From the NCBI GenBank assembly GCA_963771545.1, contig CAVYTX010000003.1:434001-498000 (forward strand): a stretch of 64,000 bases of DNA, written 5' to 3'. Position numbers and translations under genes: made by a program. Positions within the stretch are counted from its first letter, which is position 1; each line of letters begins with the position of its first letter. This DNA comes from CAKZLS01 sp963771545. GTDB lineage: Bacteria > Pseudomonadota > Alphaproteobacteria > Rhodospirillales > Defluviicoccaceae. Below are positions 1 through 9,417 of the stretch, in pieces. Below the pieces are notes generated by a model that was not told where the DNA came from, made no database searches, and was given only the letters and a program-made list of their open reading frames with translations.

Positions 1-16
1 TCAACGACAGGACTGA

Positions 17-934
17 ATGCGCGACCCCTACGAAGTTCTGGGCGTCCCCAAGGGGACCGACAAAAAAACGATCAAGAAGGCCTATCGAACGCTGGCCCGC
101 ACCCATCACCCAGATCTGCATCCGGGCGATTCCAAGGCGGAAGACCGGTTCAAGGAGATGGCCGCGGCTTACGATTTCCTCTCCAACGCCGACAAGAAAG
201 CGCGATACGACAGCGGCCAGATCGACGCCAACGGCGCGCCAAGGATGAACCAGACCTTCAACGGGAACCATCCCGCGGGCGGTCGTCGCGGCAACTCTCA
301 GGGCCCAAGTGAATACCTCAAGGATATGGAAGGGATGGATGTGTTCGCCGACCTGTTCCGCGGCATGCGCCGCACCGGCGGATGGCGGAAGGCGGCCCCG
401 GTCCGCGGACGGGATATCCGCCATGAGCTCTCCATAGATCTCCTCGATGCCATCAAGGGCGCGACCCGGGCCATCGCGCTGACGGACGGAAAACAGCTCA
501 AGGTGACGATTCCCGCCGGATCCCAGGATGGTCAAGTCCTGCGTCTCAAGGCGCAAGGGACGCCCGGCGCGTCCGGAGGCGCGGCCGGCGACGTGCATGT
601 CGAACTGCATGTCAAGCCACATCCTAGGTTCACCCGCGCCGGCAACGACATTCACTCCGAACTCCCCGTCACCATTCCCGAAGCGATACTCGGCGCCAAG
701 GCCGGTGTCCCCACCATCGACGGCACCGTCACCCTGACCATTCCCAAGGGCTCCAACAGCGGCACGCGCCTGCGTCTCCGGGGCAAGGGCGCGCCGGCGC
801 CGGGCGGCGGGGCTCGGGGCGATCACTATGTCACCTTGAAGGTCATGCTGCCCGATGCCGCCGACCCCGATCTCCTCCGGCTGTTGGAAGAGTGGGCGCG
901 GCGGCATCCGTACCGCGTCCGCGATACCGACTGA
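17..934 (+). CDS. DnaJ C-terminal domain protein (CbpA-type J-domain co-chaperone)
   Basis: A 305-aa protein with an N-terminal J domain (about residues 3-65, with the HPD motif in HHPDLHPG) that would stimulate the ATPase of DnaK. A Gly/Asn-rich linker follows, then the two beta-barrel substrate-binding domains of the DnaJ C-terminal family (about 130-295, ending in the usual RLRGKGAP / GDHYVTLKV pattern). The CxxCxGxG zinc repeats of true DnaJ are absent, which makes it CbpA-like. In many alphaproteobacteria a gene of this type sits just before fabI and aroC, as here. The ATG at 17 is the only start that keeps the J domain whole. No terminator with a clear stem is visible before fabI, only a T-rich stretch near 990-1000. 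Confidence 0.9.
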   Translation: MRDPYEVLGVPKGTDKKTIKKAYRTLARTHHPDLHPGDSKAEDRFKEMAAAYDFLSNADKKARYDSGQIDANGAPRMNQTFNGNHPAGGRRGNSQGPSEYLKDMEGMDVFADLFRGMRRTGGWRKAAPVRGRDIRHELSIDLLDAIKGATRAIALTDGKQLKVTIPAGSQDGQVLRLKAQGTPGASGGAAGDVHVELHVKPHPRFTRAGNDIHSELPVTIPEAILGAKAGVPTIDGTVTLTIPKGSNSGTRLRLRGKGAPAPGGGARGDHYVTLKVMLPDAADPDLLRLLEEWARRHPYRVRDTD

Positions 935-1105
935 TGGAAATTCAAACGAATTCGATCGCCACGCCGGATTTACCTTAATCATTTTTATGGGCTTTTTTTT
1001 TGCTTTGCGCGGGGTTTCGGTTAGGATGCGCGGCCGCGCCTGCTCGCGTCCGGGTTCTCAAGGCAATTTGTCGACTTCCAAAAAAACGACTGAGGGAAAG
1101 CTGAA

Positions 1106-1945
1106 ATGACCGCGTCCGTACCGCTGATGGCCGGAAAGAAGGGTCTGATCATGGGCGTGGCCAACGACCGCTCCATCGCCTGGGGGATCGCCAAGGCGGT
1201 GTGCGCCCACGGGGCGGAAATCGCCTTGACGTATCAGGGAGACGCGCTGTTGAAACGGGTGACCCCGCTGGCGAAATCGATCGGCTGCACCCTCGTTTTG
1301 CCCTGCGATGTCACCGATGACGACAGCCTCGACGCGGTTTTCGACACGCTCGGCGAGGCGTGGGGCGCGCTGGACTTCGTGGTGCACGCCATTGCCTATT
1401 CCGACAAGGATCAGCTCAAGGGGCGCTACGTCGACACCACGGCGGAGAATTTCGCCGCGACCATGTTCGTTTCATGTTACTCGTTCACCGCCGTCTGCCA
1501 GCGCGCTCACCGCCTCATGCCCAACGGCGGCAGCCTGCTCACCCTCACCTACATCGGCTCCGAGCGGGTCATGCCGCATTACAACGTCATGGGGGTCGCC
1601 AAGGCGGGACTGGAGGCGAGCGTCCGCTATCTCGCCGAGGATCTGGGCCGCGAAAACATCCGCGTCAACTCGCTGTCGGCCGGACCGATGAAGACCCTGG
1701 CGGCGTCGGGAATCGGCGACTTCCGCTATATCCTCAAGTGGAACCAGCACAATTCGCCGCTTCGCCGCAACATCACCCTCAACGATGTCGGCGGCGCCGG
1801 CGCATACCTGTTGAGCGACCTTTCGTCCGGCGTGACCGGTGTCAATCATCACGTGGACGGCGGCTATCACGTGGTCGGCATGCTAGCGGTGGACGCCGTT
1901 CCCCAGATCCGCGAGATGCTGGAGAACTTCACTCCGCAGAAGTAA
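1106..1945 (+). CDS. fabI: Enoyl-[acyl-carrier-protein] reductase (NADH), FabI type
   Basis: A 279-aa short-chain-dehydrogenase-fold enzyme that reduces trans-2-enoyl-ACP with NADH, the last step of each fatty acid elongation cycle. The N-terminal segment has the FabI form GLIMGVANDRSIAWGIAK, and the catalytic Y-x6-K is present in YNVMGVAK. The substrate-loop sequence (LSAGPMKTLAASGIGDF) is also typical. Length matches the family (about 260-280). The start ATG follows AGGGAAAGCTGAA, a good ribosome site. It lies 9 bp before aroC, so the two are probably co-transcribed. FabI is the usual target of triclosan-like inhibitors; no resistance change can be judged here. Confidence 0.95.
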   Translation: MTASVPLMAGKKGLIMGVANDRSIAWGIAKAVCAHGAEIALTYQGDALLKRVTPLAKSIGCTLVLPCDVTDDDSLDAVFDTLGEAWGALDFVVHAIAYSDKDQLKGRYVDTTAENFAATMFVSCYSFTAVCQRAHRLMPNGGSLLTLTYIGSERVMPHYNVMGVAKAGLEASVRYLAEDLGRENIRVNSLSAGPMKTLAASGIGDFRYILKWNQHNSPLRRNITLNDVGGAGAYLLSDLSSGVTGVNHHVDGGYHVVGMLAVDAVPQIREMLENFTPQK

Positions 1946-1954
1946 CAGAACGGC

Positions 1955-3031
1955 ATGGCAGGCAACACCTTCGGCGAGCTTTTCCGGATCACGACGTTCG
2001 GCGAAAGCCACGGTCCCGCCATCGGCGGAGTGATCGACGGGACGCCGCCGGGCATCGAACTCGACGAAGATCACATTCAGTTCTTCCTGGATCGCCGCCG
2101 TCCGGGTCGGAGCCGCCATACCACCCAACGCCGGGAGCCGGACCAGGTCCAGATCCTCTCGGGGGTGTTCGAGGGCCGCACCACCGGCACGCCCATCGGC
2201 CTGCTCATCGTCAACGAGGATGCCCGGTCCAAGGACTATTCGGCGATCAAGGACCTGTTCCGTCCGGGCCACGCCGACTACACCTATCACGCCAAATACG
2301 GCAACCGCGACTACCGCGGCGGCGGCCGATCGAGCGCGCGGGAGACCGCCATTCGCGTCGCCGCCGGCGCCATCGCCCGCAAAATCCTCGGCGAGGGCGT
2401 CATCGTTCGCGGCGCGCTCGTCCAGATGGGGCCGCACCGCGTCGATCGCGACCGCTGGGATTGGGACGAAGTGGCGCGAAATCCGTTCTGGTGCCCCGAC
2501 CCGGTGGCCGCCACGGCGTGGGAGACGTTCCTCGACGGGGTGCGCAAATCCGGTTTGTCCGCCGGCGCCGTGGTCGAGGTGGTCGCGTCCGGCGTTCCGG
2601 TCGGTCTCGGCGAGCCCACCTTCGACCGGCTGGACGCCGACATCGCCAAGGCGCTGATCAGCATTCCCGCCGCCAAGGGCGTGGAGATCGGCGCCGGCTT
2701 CGAAGCCGTCGCCATGACCGGTCTCGAGCACAACGACGAAATGCGCATGGCGGACGGCAAGGTGGCGTTTCTGTCCAACAACGCCGGCGGCGTTCTCGGC
2801 GGCATTTCATCGGGACAGGACATCGTCGCCCGTCTGGCCATCAAGCCCACCAGCTCCCTTTCCGTTCCGCAACGGACCATCACCGCCCAGGGAGAGGACG
2901 CCGAAATCGTCACCAAGGGCCGCCACGATCCCTGCGTCGGCATTCGCGGCGTACCCGTGGCCGAGGCCATGCTCGCCTGCGTTCTCGCCGACCACCTGCT
3001 CCGCCACCGCGCCCAATGCGGACAATTCTGA
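1955..3031 (+). CDS. aroC: Chorismate synthase
   Basis: A 358-aa protein catalysing the FMN-dependent 1,4-elimination of phosphate from EPSP to give chorismate, the last shikimate step. The family signatures are all visible: FGESHGPAIGGVIDG near the N-terminus, the KDY...RPGHADYTYHAKYG block, YRGGGRSSARETAIRVAAGA, and NNAGGVLGGISSGQ. Length is normal (about 350-365). It follows fabI by 9 bp and precedes an AhpD-like gene by 16 bp, so the three likely form one transcript. The fabI-aroC pairing is common in alphaproteobacteria and does not itself imply a shared function. Confidence 0.96.
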   Translation: MAGNTFGELFRITTFGESHGPAIGGVIDGTPPGIELDEDHIQFFLDRRRPGRSRHTTQRREPDQVQILSGVFEGRTTGTPIGLLIVNEDARSKDYSAIKDLFRPGHADYTYHAKYGNRDYRGGGRSSARETAIRVAAGAIARKILGEGVIVRGALVQMGPHRVDRDRWDWDEVARNPFWCPDPVAATAWETFLDGVRKSGLSAGAVVEVVASGVPVGLGEPTFDRLDADIAKALISIPAAKGVEIGAGFEAVAMTGLEHNDEMRMADGKVAFLSNNAGGVLGGISSGQDIVARLAIKPTSSLSVPQRTITAQGEDAEIVTKGRHDPCVGIRGVPVAEAMLACVLADHLLRHRAQCGQF

Positions 3032-3047
3032 ACAGACGGAGGCTCCC

Positions 3048-3626
3048 ATGCCGCAACCCGACCACATCGTCAAGATCTCGCTTCCCAGCCATGACGACCT
3101 GGACGAGACCATCAAGAAGTACTTCGCCAAGTGCGAGGAAAAGCTCGGCCTGATCCCCTACGTGCTCCAGGCCTACACGAAAAATCCGGCCAAGTTCCAG
3201 ACCTTCGCCAGCTTCTACAACCAGTTGATGCTGGACGAGGAGACGTGCGCGCTCAGCAAGCTGGAGCGCGAGATGATCGCGGTTGCGGTGTCGTCGGCCA
3301 ACCGCTGTTACTACTGCCTGGTGGCCCACGGCCAAGCCGTCCGCCAGTTGTCCAATGACCCGCAACTGGGCGAGATGATGGTGATGAATTACCGGGTGGC
3401 GGAACTGGAGCCGCGCCAGCGGGCCATGCTCGACTTCGCGTGGAAGCTTAGCGTGACCCCGCACGACATCGGCGCCGCCGACCGCCAGCGCCTCCGCGAC
3501 GTGGGGTTCACCGATCAGGACATCTTCGACATCTGCGACGTGGCGTCGTTCTTCAACTACACCAACCGCATGGCCCACGGCCTCGACATGATGCCCAACC
3601 CCGAATACCACGCCATGGACCGGTGA
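3048..3626 (+). CDS. AhpD-like / carboxymuconolactone-decarboxylase-fold peroxidase-related protein
   Basis: A 192-aa all-helical protein of the AhpD-like superfamily. The redox motif is the CxxC-x3-H type seen as CYYCLVAHG (about residues 85-93), preceded by the conserved LSKLEREMIAVAVSSANRC helix. Such proteins use the cysteine pair for peroxide reduction or as thiol-disulphide partners; the substrate is not known for this subgroup (peroxidase-related enzyme). The ATG follows GGAGGCTCCC. It ends the fabI-aroC transcript; a link to the shikimate pathway is not implied. Confidence 0.85.
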   Translation: MPQPDHIVKISLPSHDDLDETIKKYFAKCEEKLGLIPYVLQAYTKNPAKFQTFASFYNQLMLDEETCALSKLEREMIAVAVSSANRCYYCLVAHGQAVRQLSNDPQLGEMMVMNYRVAELEPRQRAMLDFAWKLSVTPHDIGAADRQRLRDVGFTDQDIFDICDVASFFNYTNRMAHGLDMMPNPEYHAMDR

Positions 3627-3753
3627 TCGCGACCGACGCCCCGGCGCGACTCCGTTTCTACCTTTTGATTGGCTGCCCGTAGCCTCTCCTCGCCAAATGC
3701 GTTAGACTGCGCCCGGCAATTTCGAGATACGGGGTTGCGCCGGGGGAAGGGGC

Positions 3754-5628
3754 ATGGAACGCAAGCTCACCGCGATTTTGTATGCCGACGTGGCCGGTTA
3801 CAGCCGGCTGACCGGCGCCGACGACGAAGGCACCGTCGAAACCCTCAAGGTTCATCTTGGCGCCCTGATAAAAGCGATCAAGGATCATGGCGGCCGCGTC
3901 GTCAACACCGCCGGCGACGCGGTGTTAGCCGAATTCGCCAGCGTCGTCACCGCGCTGAAGTGCGCGGTCGAGGCGCAGCGGGACTTGGCGGAACGCAACA
4001 GGGACCTGCCGGAACACCGCAAGCTGCAATTCCGCGTTGGCGTCAATCTCGGCGACCTTGTGGTCGATGGCGACGAGATCTTCGGCGACGGCGTCAACGT
4101 CGCGGCGCGGCTGGAAGCCCTGGCCGCCCCGGGCGGCATCTGCATCTCCGGCCGCGTCGAGGAGCAGGTGGAGGGCAAGCTCGACGTCGGTTTCGCCTAT
4201 CTAGGCGCGCGGTCGGTCAAGAACATCGAAAAGCCGGTCAACGTTTACAAGGTGCTCGTTGATCGCAAGGACGCCGGCAAGGTGATTGGCGCTCCGAGGC
4301 CTCAGGCATCCGGCTGGGGATGGGCCACGGTGGCGGCTTTCGCCTTGGTCATCGGCCTGGGCGGTTGGGCCGCGTGGTTGCACATAAACAAGCTCGATCT
4401 CGCACCCGCTTCGCTCGAAACAATGGCGCTTCCCCTGCCCGACAAGCCTTCCATCGCGGTGCTCCCTTTCGACAACCTCAGCGGCGACCCGGAGGACCGG
4501 TTCCTGGCCGACGGCCTCACGGAAGACATCATCACCACCCTGTCACGGGTTCCCGACCTTTTCGTCATCGCCCGCAATTCAACGTTCACCTACAAGGGCA
4601 AGCCGGTGAAGGTCCAACAGGTCGCCACTGAACTGGGCGTCCGCTACGTCCTCGAGGGCAGTCTGCAACGGTCGGGCGACCAGTTGCGCGTCACGGCGCA
4701 GCTCATTGATGCTCTCAACGGTCGACACCTCTGGGCCGATCGCTTTGATCGGAAGGTCGATGACATCTTCGCCCTGCAGGATGAAATCGCCCACAAGATC
4801 CTCATCGAGCTCCAGGTCAAATTGACCTCTGGCGAAAATGCCCGAGTTGCCAGCCGCGGCACGAAAAGCCTGGAAGCCTGGCTGCTCCGCAATCAAGCGT
4901 TTGCCGCAGGCTCGGCGTACAACAAAGAGGGGATGCTCAAGGCTCGTGATCTCTGCGAGGCTGCGGTCAAGATTGACCCTGGCTATGCGCGAATATGGGC
5001 GTGTCTCGCGTGGACCCATTGGTTCGAGGCGCGGATGGGAGGGTGGACGGACTACCGCGAAGAGGCCGTAAGAAAGGGCATCGAGTTCGCCGAACACGCC
5101 ATCGCGGTCGATCCCCAAGAGCCCCTGGGTTACGTTCAACTTTCATACCTCTATTCGGTTGTGGGTGATTATGATCGATCCATCGCTCTCGCGGAATACG
5201 CAGCGACCCTGGCATCCAACGATTATCAATCCACAGCGGCTCTCGCGTTGCAGTTGATGTGGGCCGGAGAGTTGGACCGCGCCATTGCCTTGTTTGAACA
5301 GGCCAAGCGCCTGAGTCCCAAATACCCCGCCTGGATCGATTGGATGGAAGGGCTGGCCCAAGTCGTGGCCGGACAACCCGAGGATGCAATCAAAAATCTT
5401 CAGAGGGGCGCAGAACGTGCGCCGAAAGCTTTCTTGGCGCGTGGCCGCCTTGTTGTTGGTTATGCGGCCTTGGATCGACTGGACGAAGCGAAAGCTACGA
5501 CCTCCGAACTTCTGAATATCAAACCCGGTTTGACTGTCTCAAAGTTCGTCAACATGCATCCGTTCAAAGACCCCGCCCACAAGGAGCTGCTCCGCGAGCT
5601 GCTCCTCAAGGCGGGGTTGCCGGAATGA
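3754..5628 (+). CDS. Class III adenylate/guanylate cyclase with C-terminal TPR domain
   Basis: A 624-aa multidomain protein. Residues 1-170 are a class III nucleotide cyclase: metal-binding Asp in ILYADVAGYSRL, the second in NTAGDAVLAEF, and the GDGVNVAARLEAL dimer-arm segment. A single transmembrane helix follows near 192-213 (WGWATVAAFALVIGLGGWAAWL). Then comes a TolB-N/FlgO-like segment starting KPSIAVLPFDNLSGD...FLADGLTEDIITTLSR, and a TPR region (about 375-600). Proteins of this architecture are numerous in Rhizobiales and Rhodospirillales; the signal they sense is mostly unknown. It probably makes cAMP. It stands alone, with about 130 bp upstream that could hold its promoter. Confidence 0.88.
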   Translation: MERKLTAILYADVAGYSRLTGADDEGTVETLKVHLGALIKAIKDHGGRVVNTAGDAVLAEFASVVTALKCAVEAQRDLAERNRDLPEHRKLQFRVGVNLGDLVVDGDEIFGDGVNVAARLEALAAPGGICISGRVEEQVEGKLDVGFAYLGARSVKNIEKPVNVYKVLVDRKDAGKVIGAPRPQASGWGWATVAAFALVIGLGGWAAWLHINKLDLAPASLETMALPLPDKPSIAVLPFDNLSGDPEDRFLADGLTEDIITTLSRVPDLFVIARNSTFTYKGKPVKVQQVATELGVRYVLEGSLQRSGDQLRVTAQLIDALNGRHLWADRFDRKVDDIFALQDEIAHKILIELQVKLTSGENARVASRGTKSLEAWLLRNQAFAAGSAYNKEGMLKARDLCEAAVKIDPGYARIWACLAWTHWFEARMGGWTDYREEAVRKGIEFAEHAIAVDPQEPLGYVQLSYLYSVVGDYDRSIALAEYAATLASNDYQSTAALALQLMWAGELDRAIALFEQAKRLSPKYPAWIDWMEGLAQVVAGQPEDAIKNLQRGAERAPKAFLARGRLVVGYAALDRLDEAKATTSELLNIKPGLTVSKFVNMHPFKDPAHKELLRELLLKAGLPE

Positions 5629-5700
5629 TGCGCTTAGGTTAAGAGGCGGCGGGTTGCCGTTTGCTCGTGTCGGCACGCTTGCAATCATTGGAGACACTCC

Positions 5701-6639
5701 ATGAAATCCATCGCGACGGTGACCTTGAATTCCAGCATCGACGTCCAATGCGAGGTCGAGCACATGCTTCCCGTTCAGAAGCTGCGCGCCACCCAGCCGC
5801 TTCGGTTTCCGGGCGGCGGCGGGATCAATGTCTCGCGGGTGATCAAGACGCTGGGCGGCCACAGCATTCCGGTTTTTACCGCCGGCTCGCTGACCGGACA
5901 GTTCTTCCGCCAGATGGTCGACGCGCAGGGCCTGATCACGCGAGTGGTGCCGATCGCCGGCGAGACGCGGGTCAGCTCCACCATCTTCGAGCGGTCCAGC
6001 GGTCAGGAATACCGCATCACGCCCATCGGACCCGAACTCAGCGAAGCCGAATGGACCGCGTGTCTCGCCGCCATCGCCGACCTGGACGTCGATTACATCG
6101 TCGTTACCGGCAGCCTGCCCCAGGGCGTGCCCAGTGACTTCTACGCCCGGGTCGCCCGCATGGGCAAGGAACGCGGCGCCCGGGTTATCCTCGATACCTC
6201 CGGGATGGCCTTGTTCGAGGCCTTGAAAGAAGGCGTTTACGCGGTCAAACCGAACCAGCGGGAACTCGAGCACCTGACCGGCGAAAAAGCGTCGACGCCG
6301 GAGCGGCAGGACGCGCTGTGCAAGCGGCTCGTGGACGAGGGCAAGGCCGAGGTGGTCGCCCTGACCCTCGGCGGCGAGGGCGCCGTGCTGGCCTGGAACG
6401 GGGAAACCAGGCATCTGGCCAGCCCCAGGGTGGAGGTCAAGAGCGCCGTCGGCGCGGGAGACAGTTTTGTCGCCGGGATGACTTTCGGCCTGGCCCAGGA
6501 CCGCTCCCTGGAAGACGCCTTCGCGCTCGGCGTCGCCACCGGCGCGGCGACGGTGCTGACCGCCGGCACCGAGCTTTGCCATCGCGAGGACGTGGAGCGG
6601 CTGTACGCGGAGGTCACCGGCCGGACGCTGGTGCTCTGA
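5701..6639 (+). CDS. pfkB: PfkB-type 6-phosphofructokinase (ribokinase fold)
   Basis: A 312-aa PfkB-family sugar-phosphate kinase. The substrate-binding GGGGINVSRVIKTLGG motif and the C-terminal catalytic signature VGAGDSFVAGM (GAGD with base Asp) are intact. Its overall pattern (TLNSSIDVQ, EYRITPIGPELSEAEW, GSLPQGVPSDFY, DTSGMAL, VKPNQRELEHLTGE, GTELCHREDVERLYAEV) closely follows E. coli Pfk-2, so 6-phosphofructokinase is favoured over 1-phosphofructokinase (FruK) or tagatose-6-phosphate kinase. There are no fru or tag genes nearby. It converges on tlyA with only 31 bp between, and that gap holds a 20-bp perfect palindrome. Confidence 0.82.
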   Translation: MKSIATVTLNSSIDVQCEVEHMLPVQKLRATQPLRFPGGGGINVSRVIKTLGGHSIPVFTAGSLTGQFFRQMVDAQGLITRVVPIAGETRVSSTIFERSSGQEYRITPIGPELSEAEWTACLAAIADLDVDYIVVTGSLPQGVPSDFYARVARMGKERGARVILDTSGMALFEALKEGVYAVKPNQRELEHLTGEKASTPERQDALCKRLVDEGKAEVVALTLGGEGAVLAWNGETRHLASPRVEVKSAVGAGDSFVAGMTFGLAQDRSLEDAFALGVATGAATVLTAGTELCHREDVERLYAEVTGRTLVL

Positions 6640-6648
6640 TGACCATTA

Positions 6649-6668
6649 ATACCAACGACCGTTGGTAT
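6649..6668. repeat. Palindromic repeat copy A (short form) between convergent genes
   Basis: The sequence ATACCAACGACCGTTGGTAT is a perfect inverted repeat (9-bp arms, 2-nt loop) in the 31-bp gap between pfkB and tlyA. It shares its arms with the longer palindromes near 19624, 36407, 40789, 41033 and 47564, so it is the shortest member of a dispersed family. It may serve as a two-way terminator, but there is no T-run on either side. Confidence 0.7.
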
Positions 6669-6670
6669 AA

Positions 6671-7435
6671 TCACACTTGAACGGGTGCCTTGCGGGCGGC
6701 GATGAGGTATTCGACGTTGCCCTCGGGACCGGTGATCGGGCTCTCGCCGACGCCAAGGACACGCCAGCCGGGTTGCGCCGCCAGCCATGCCCCGATCCGC
6801 TCGCAGACCCGCAAGCGGACCTCTGGATCGCGCACCACGCCGCCCTTGCCCACGGCCTCCCTTCCGGCCTCGAACTGCGGCTTGATTAGCGCGGCCAGCC
6901 GGGCGCCGGGCGCGGCGAGCGCGAGCGACGCGGGCAGCGCCTTTTCGAGGCTGATGAAGCTCACGTCGGCGACGATCAGATCGACCGGTTCGGGAATAAG
7001 CTGCGCTGTCAGATCGCGGGCATTGGTCCGCTCCAGGACCACGACCCGGTCGTCCCGGCGGAGCTTCCAGGCCAGTTGCCCCCGTCCGACATCGACGGCA
7101 TAGACCCGGGTGGCGCCGCCGGTCAGCAAGACGTCGGTGAAGCCGCCGGTGGAGGCGCCCACGTCGAGGCAGATCTTGCCCCTCGGATCGATGGCGAAGC
7201 GGCGGAGGCCATGGGCGAGCTTGACGCCGCCGCGCGACACCCACGGATGCTCGCGTCCCTTGACGGAAAGCGGCGTCTCGTCGGACAGTTGCTGTCCGGC
7301 CTTGTCGAGGCGGCGGGTGCCGCTGTAGACGAGCCCCGCCAAGATCAGGGCCTGGGCGCGGGTGCGGTTCTCCGCCAGTCCCCGCTCCACGAGAAGCTGG
7401 TCGAGGCGGCGTGCGCCGCGCCCGCCGCCCGCCAA
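6671..7435 (-). CDS. tlyA: TlyA-family rRNA 2'-O-methyltransferase / putative hemolysin
   Basis: A 254-aa protein with an N-terminal S4 RNA-binding domain (RLDQLLVERGLAENRTRAQALILAGLVYSG) and an RrmJ/FtsJ-like SAM methyltransferase domain with the binding motif CLDVGASTGGFTDVLL. TlyA proteins 2'-O-methylate cytidines in 16S and 23S rRNA; many are mis-named hemolysins. The start is a TTG one base after the dxs stop codon, so the two genes are translationally linked. The order ispA-dxs-tlyA is widespread in proteobacteria. Confidence 0.9.
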   Translation of the reverse strand: MAGGGRGARRLDQLLVERGLAENRTRAQALILAGLVYSGTRRLDKAGQQLSDETPLSVKGREHPWVSRGGVKLAHGLRRFAIDPRGKICLDVGASTGGFTDVLLTGGATRVYAVDVGRGQLAWKLRRDDRVVVLERTNARDLTAQLIPEPVDLIVADVSFISLEKALPASLALAAPGARLAALIKPQFEAGREAVGKGGVVRDPEVRLRVCERIGAWLAAQPGWRVLGVGESPITGPEGNVEYLIAARKAPVQV

Positions 7436-7436
7436 C

Positions 7437-9362
7437 TCAGGCGGTGGCGGCTTCCGCCGCTTCCTTGCCGCGTCCCAGCGCCCGGAGCGCCGCGGCCACG
7501 ATGTGCGGAGCGGTCAGCCCGGCGCGCTCGTACTGCGCTTCCGGCTTGTCGTGGTCGAGAAACACATCCGGCAGCACCAACGGCCGGAACTTGAGACCGT
7601 TGTCCAGCAAACCCTCGGTCGCCATGAACTGCATGACGTGGCCGCCGAAACCGCCAACGGAGCCATCCTCGATGGTGATCATCACCTCGTGCTCATGGGC
7701 CAGACGGCGGATCAGGTCGTAATCCAGCGGCTTGGCGAACCGGGCATCGGCGAGGGTGGTCGAAAGTCCGCGCGCCGCGAGTTCCTCCGCCGCCTTCGCG
7801 GCTTCGCCAAAACGGCTTCCGAGACTCAGCAAGGCCACGGTCGTTCCTTCCCGAAGGATCCGCCCCTTGCCGATTTCCAATGGCACGCCGCGTTCCGGCA
7901 TTTCGACGCCGAGGCCTTCGCCGCGCGGGTAGCGGAACGCGCTGGGACGATCGTTGATCGCCGCGGCGGTCGCCACCATGTGCATCAATTCGGCCTCGTC
8001 GGCCGCCGCCATGACCACCATATTCGGCAGGCAGCACAGATAGGCCAGATCGAAGGCGCCGGCGTGAGTCGCCCCGTCGGCGCCCACCAGTCCGGCGCGG
8101 TCGATGGCGAAACGCACCGGCAGGCTCTGCAAGGCGACGTCGTGCATGACCTGGTCATAGGCCCGCTGCAGGAAGGTGGAGTAGATGGCCGCGAATGGCT
8201 TGTACCCCTCCGTCGCCAGACCGGCCGCGAACGTCACGCCATGCTGCTCGGCGATCCCCACGTCGAAACACCGGTCGGGGAATCGTTCGGCGAACTTGTC
8301 GATCCCGGTACCGGCGGGCATGGCCGCGGTAATCCCGACGATCTTGTTGTCTTCCTCGGCCTCTCGAATCAGCGCGCGGGCGAAGACGCTGGTGTAGGAG
8401 GGAGCGTTCGACTTGGCCTTCACCTGTTCGCCGGTGACGATATTGAACCGGCCGACGCCGTGGTACTTGTCCGCCGACTGCTCGGCGGGCGCGTATCCGT
8501 GACCCTTGCGGGTGACCACGTGCAACAGCACCGGCCCCGGTTCGCGGTCGTCGCGCAAATTGCGCAATACCGGCAGCAGGTGGTCGAGGTTGTGGCCGTC
8601 CACCGGCCCCACATAGAAAAATCCCAGTTCCTCGAACAGCGTTCCGCCGGTCACCAGGCCGCGCGCGTACTCCTCGGCCTTGCGGGCGGCCTCGCTCAGG
8701 CCGCGCGGGAATTTCTTGGCCAACTCGCCCGCGAAATGACGGATGGAGCGGTACGGGCCGGACGAAATCAGACGCGACAGATAGGCGCTCATGGCCCCCA
8801 CCGGCGGCGCGATGGACATGTCGTTGTCGTTGAGGACGACGATCAACCGGGAATCCATCGAACCGGCGTTGTTCATGGCTTCGTAGGCCATGCCCGCGCT
8901 CATGGCGCCGTCGCCGATCACGGCGATGACGTTGCGGTCGCCCCCGTCGAGGTCGCGCGCCACCGCCATTCCCAGCGCGGCGGAGATGGAGGTCGAGGTA
9001 TGGGCGGCGCCGAAGGGGTCGTATTCGCTCTCGGAGCGCTTGGTGAACCCGGAGAGGCCGCCGCCTTGGCGCAGCGAGAGCATGCGGTCGCGCCGGCCGG
9101 TGAGAATCTTATGCGGATACGCCTGATGGCCCACGTCCCAGATCAGCCGGTCGCGCGGCGTGTCGAAGATGTAATGCAGCGCCACGGTCAACTCCACCAC
9201 GCCAAGACTGGCGCCGAGATGGCCGCCGGTAATGGACACGGTGCGGACGGTCTCTTCGCGCAATTCCTTCGCCAGCTGTTTGAGCTGATCTTCCGGCAAT
9301 CCGCGCAAATCCTCGGGATCGTGAATGCGATCCAGAACCGGCGTCGTCCCATGCTCTGTCAA
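7437..9362 (-). CDS. dxs: 1-deoxy-D-xylulose-5-phosphate synthase
   Basis: A thiamine-diphosphate enzyme joining pyruvate and glyceraldehyde-3-phosphate, the first step of the MEP isoprenoid pathway. The TPP motif GDGAMSAGMAYEAMNNAG, the early segment GGHLGASLGVVELTVALHYIF and the transketolase C-terminal half are intact. I place the start at a TTG (9362) preceded by GTGAGGAGCGGACAA. This gives 641 aa beginning LTEHGTTPVLDRI, the usual length, and leaves a 55-bp gap to ispA. The frame stays open to 9488, but that extension overlaps ispA and looks non-native. It works with ispA upstream: both feed polyprenyl diphosphate synthesis. Confidence 0.95.
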   Translation of the reverse strand: MTEHGTTPVLDRIHDPEDLRGLPEDQLKQLAKELREETVRTVSITGGHLGASLGVVELTVALHYIFDTPRDRLIWDVGHQAYPHKILTGRRDRMLSLRQGGGLSGFTKRSESEYDPFGAAHTSTSISAALGMAVARDLDGGDRNVIAVIGDGAMSAGMAYEAMNNAGSMDSRLIVVLNDNDMSIAPPVGAMSAYLSRLISSGPYRSIRHFAGELAKKFPRGLSEAARKAEEYARGLVTGGTLFEELGFFYVGPVDGHNLDHLLPVLRNLRDDREPGPVLLHVVTRKGHGYAPAEQSADKYHGVGRFNIVTGEQVKAKSNAPSYTSVFARALIREAEEDNKIVGITAAMPAGTGIDKFAERFPDRCFDVGIAEQHGVTFAAGLATEGYKPFAAIYSTFLQRAYDQVMHDVALQSLPVRFAIDRAGLVGADGATHAGAFDLAYLCCLPNMVVMAAADEAELMHMVATAAAINDRPSAFRYPRGEGLGVEMPERGVPLEIGKGRILREGTTVALLSLGSRFGEAAKAAEELAARGLSTTLADARFAKPLDYDLIRRLAHEHEVMITIEDGSVGGFGGHVMQFMATEGLLDNGLKFRPLVLPDVFLDHDKPEAQYERAGLTAPHIVAAALRALGRGKEAAEAATA

Positions 9363-9417
9363 TTGTCCGCTCCTCACTCGGGCGCTATCGGTCGCGCCAC
9401 CATTCACAAAATTACGA

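Noticed and set aside
1360..3153. A 597-codon frame on the plus strand over fabI and aroC
   Set aside because: It is an out-of-frame reading of two clear genes and is extremely Arg-rich.
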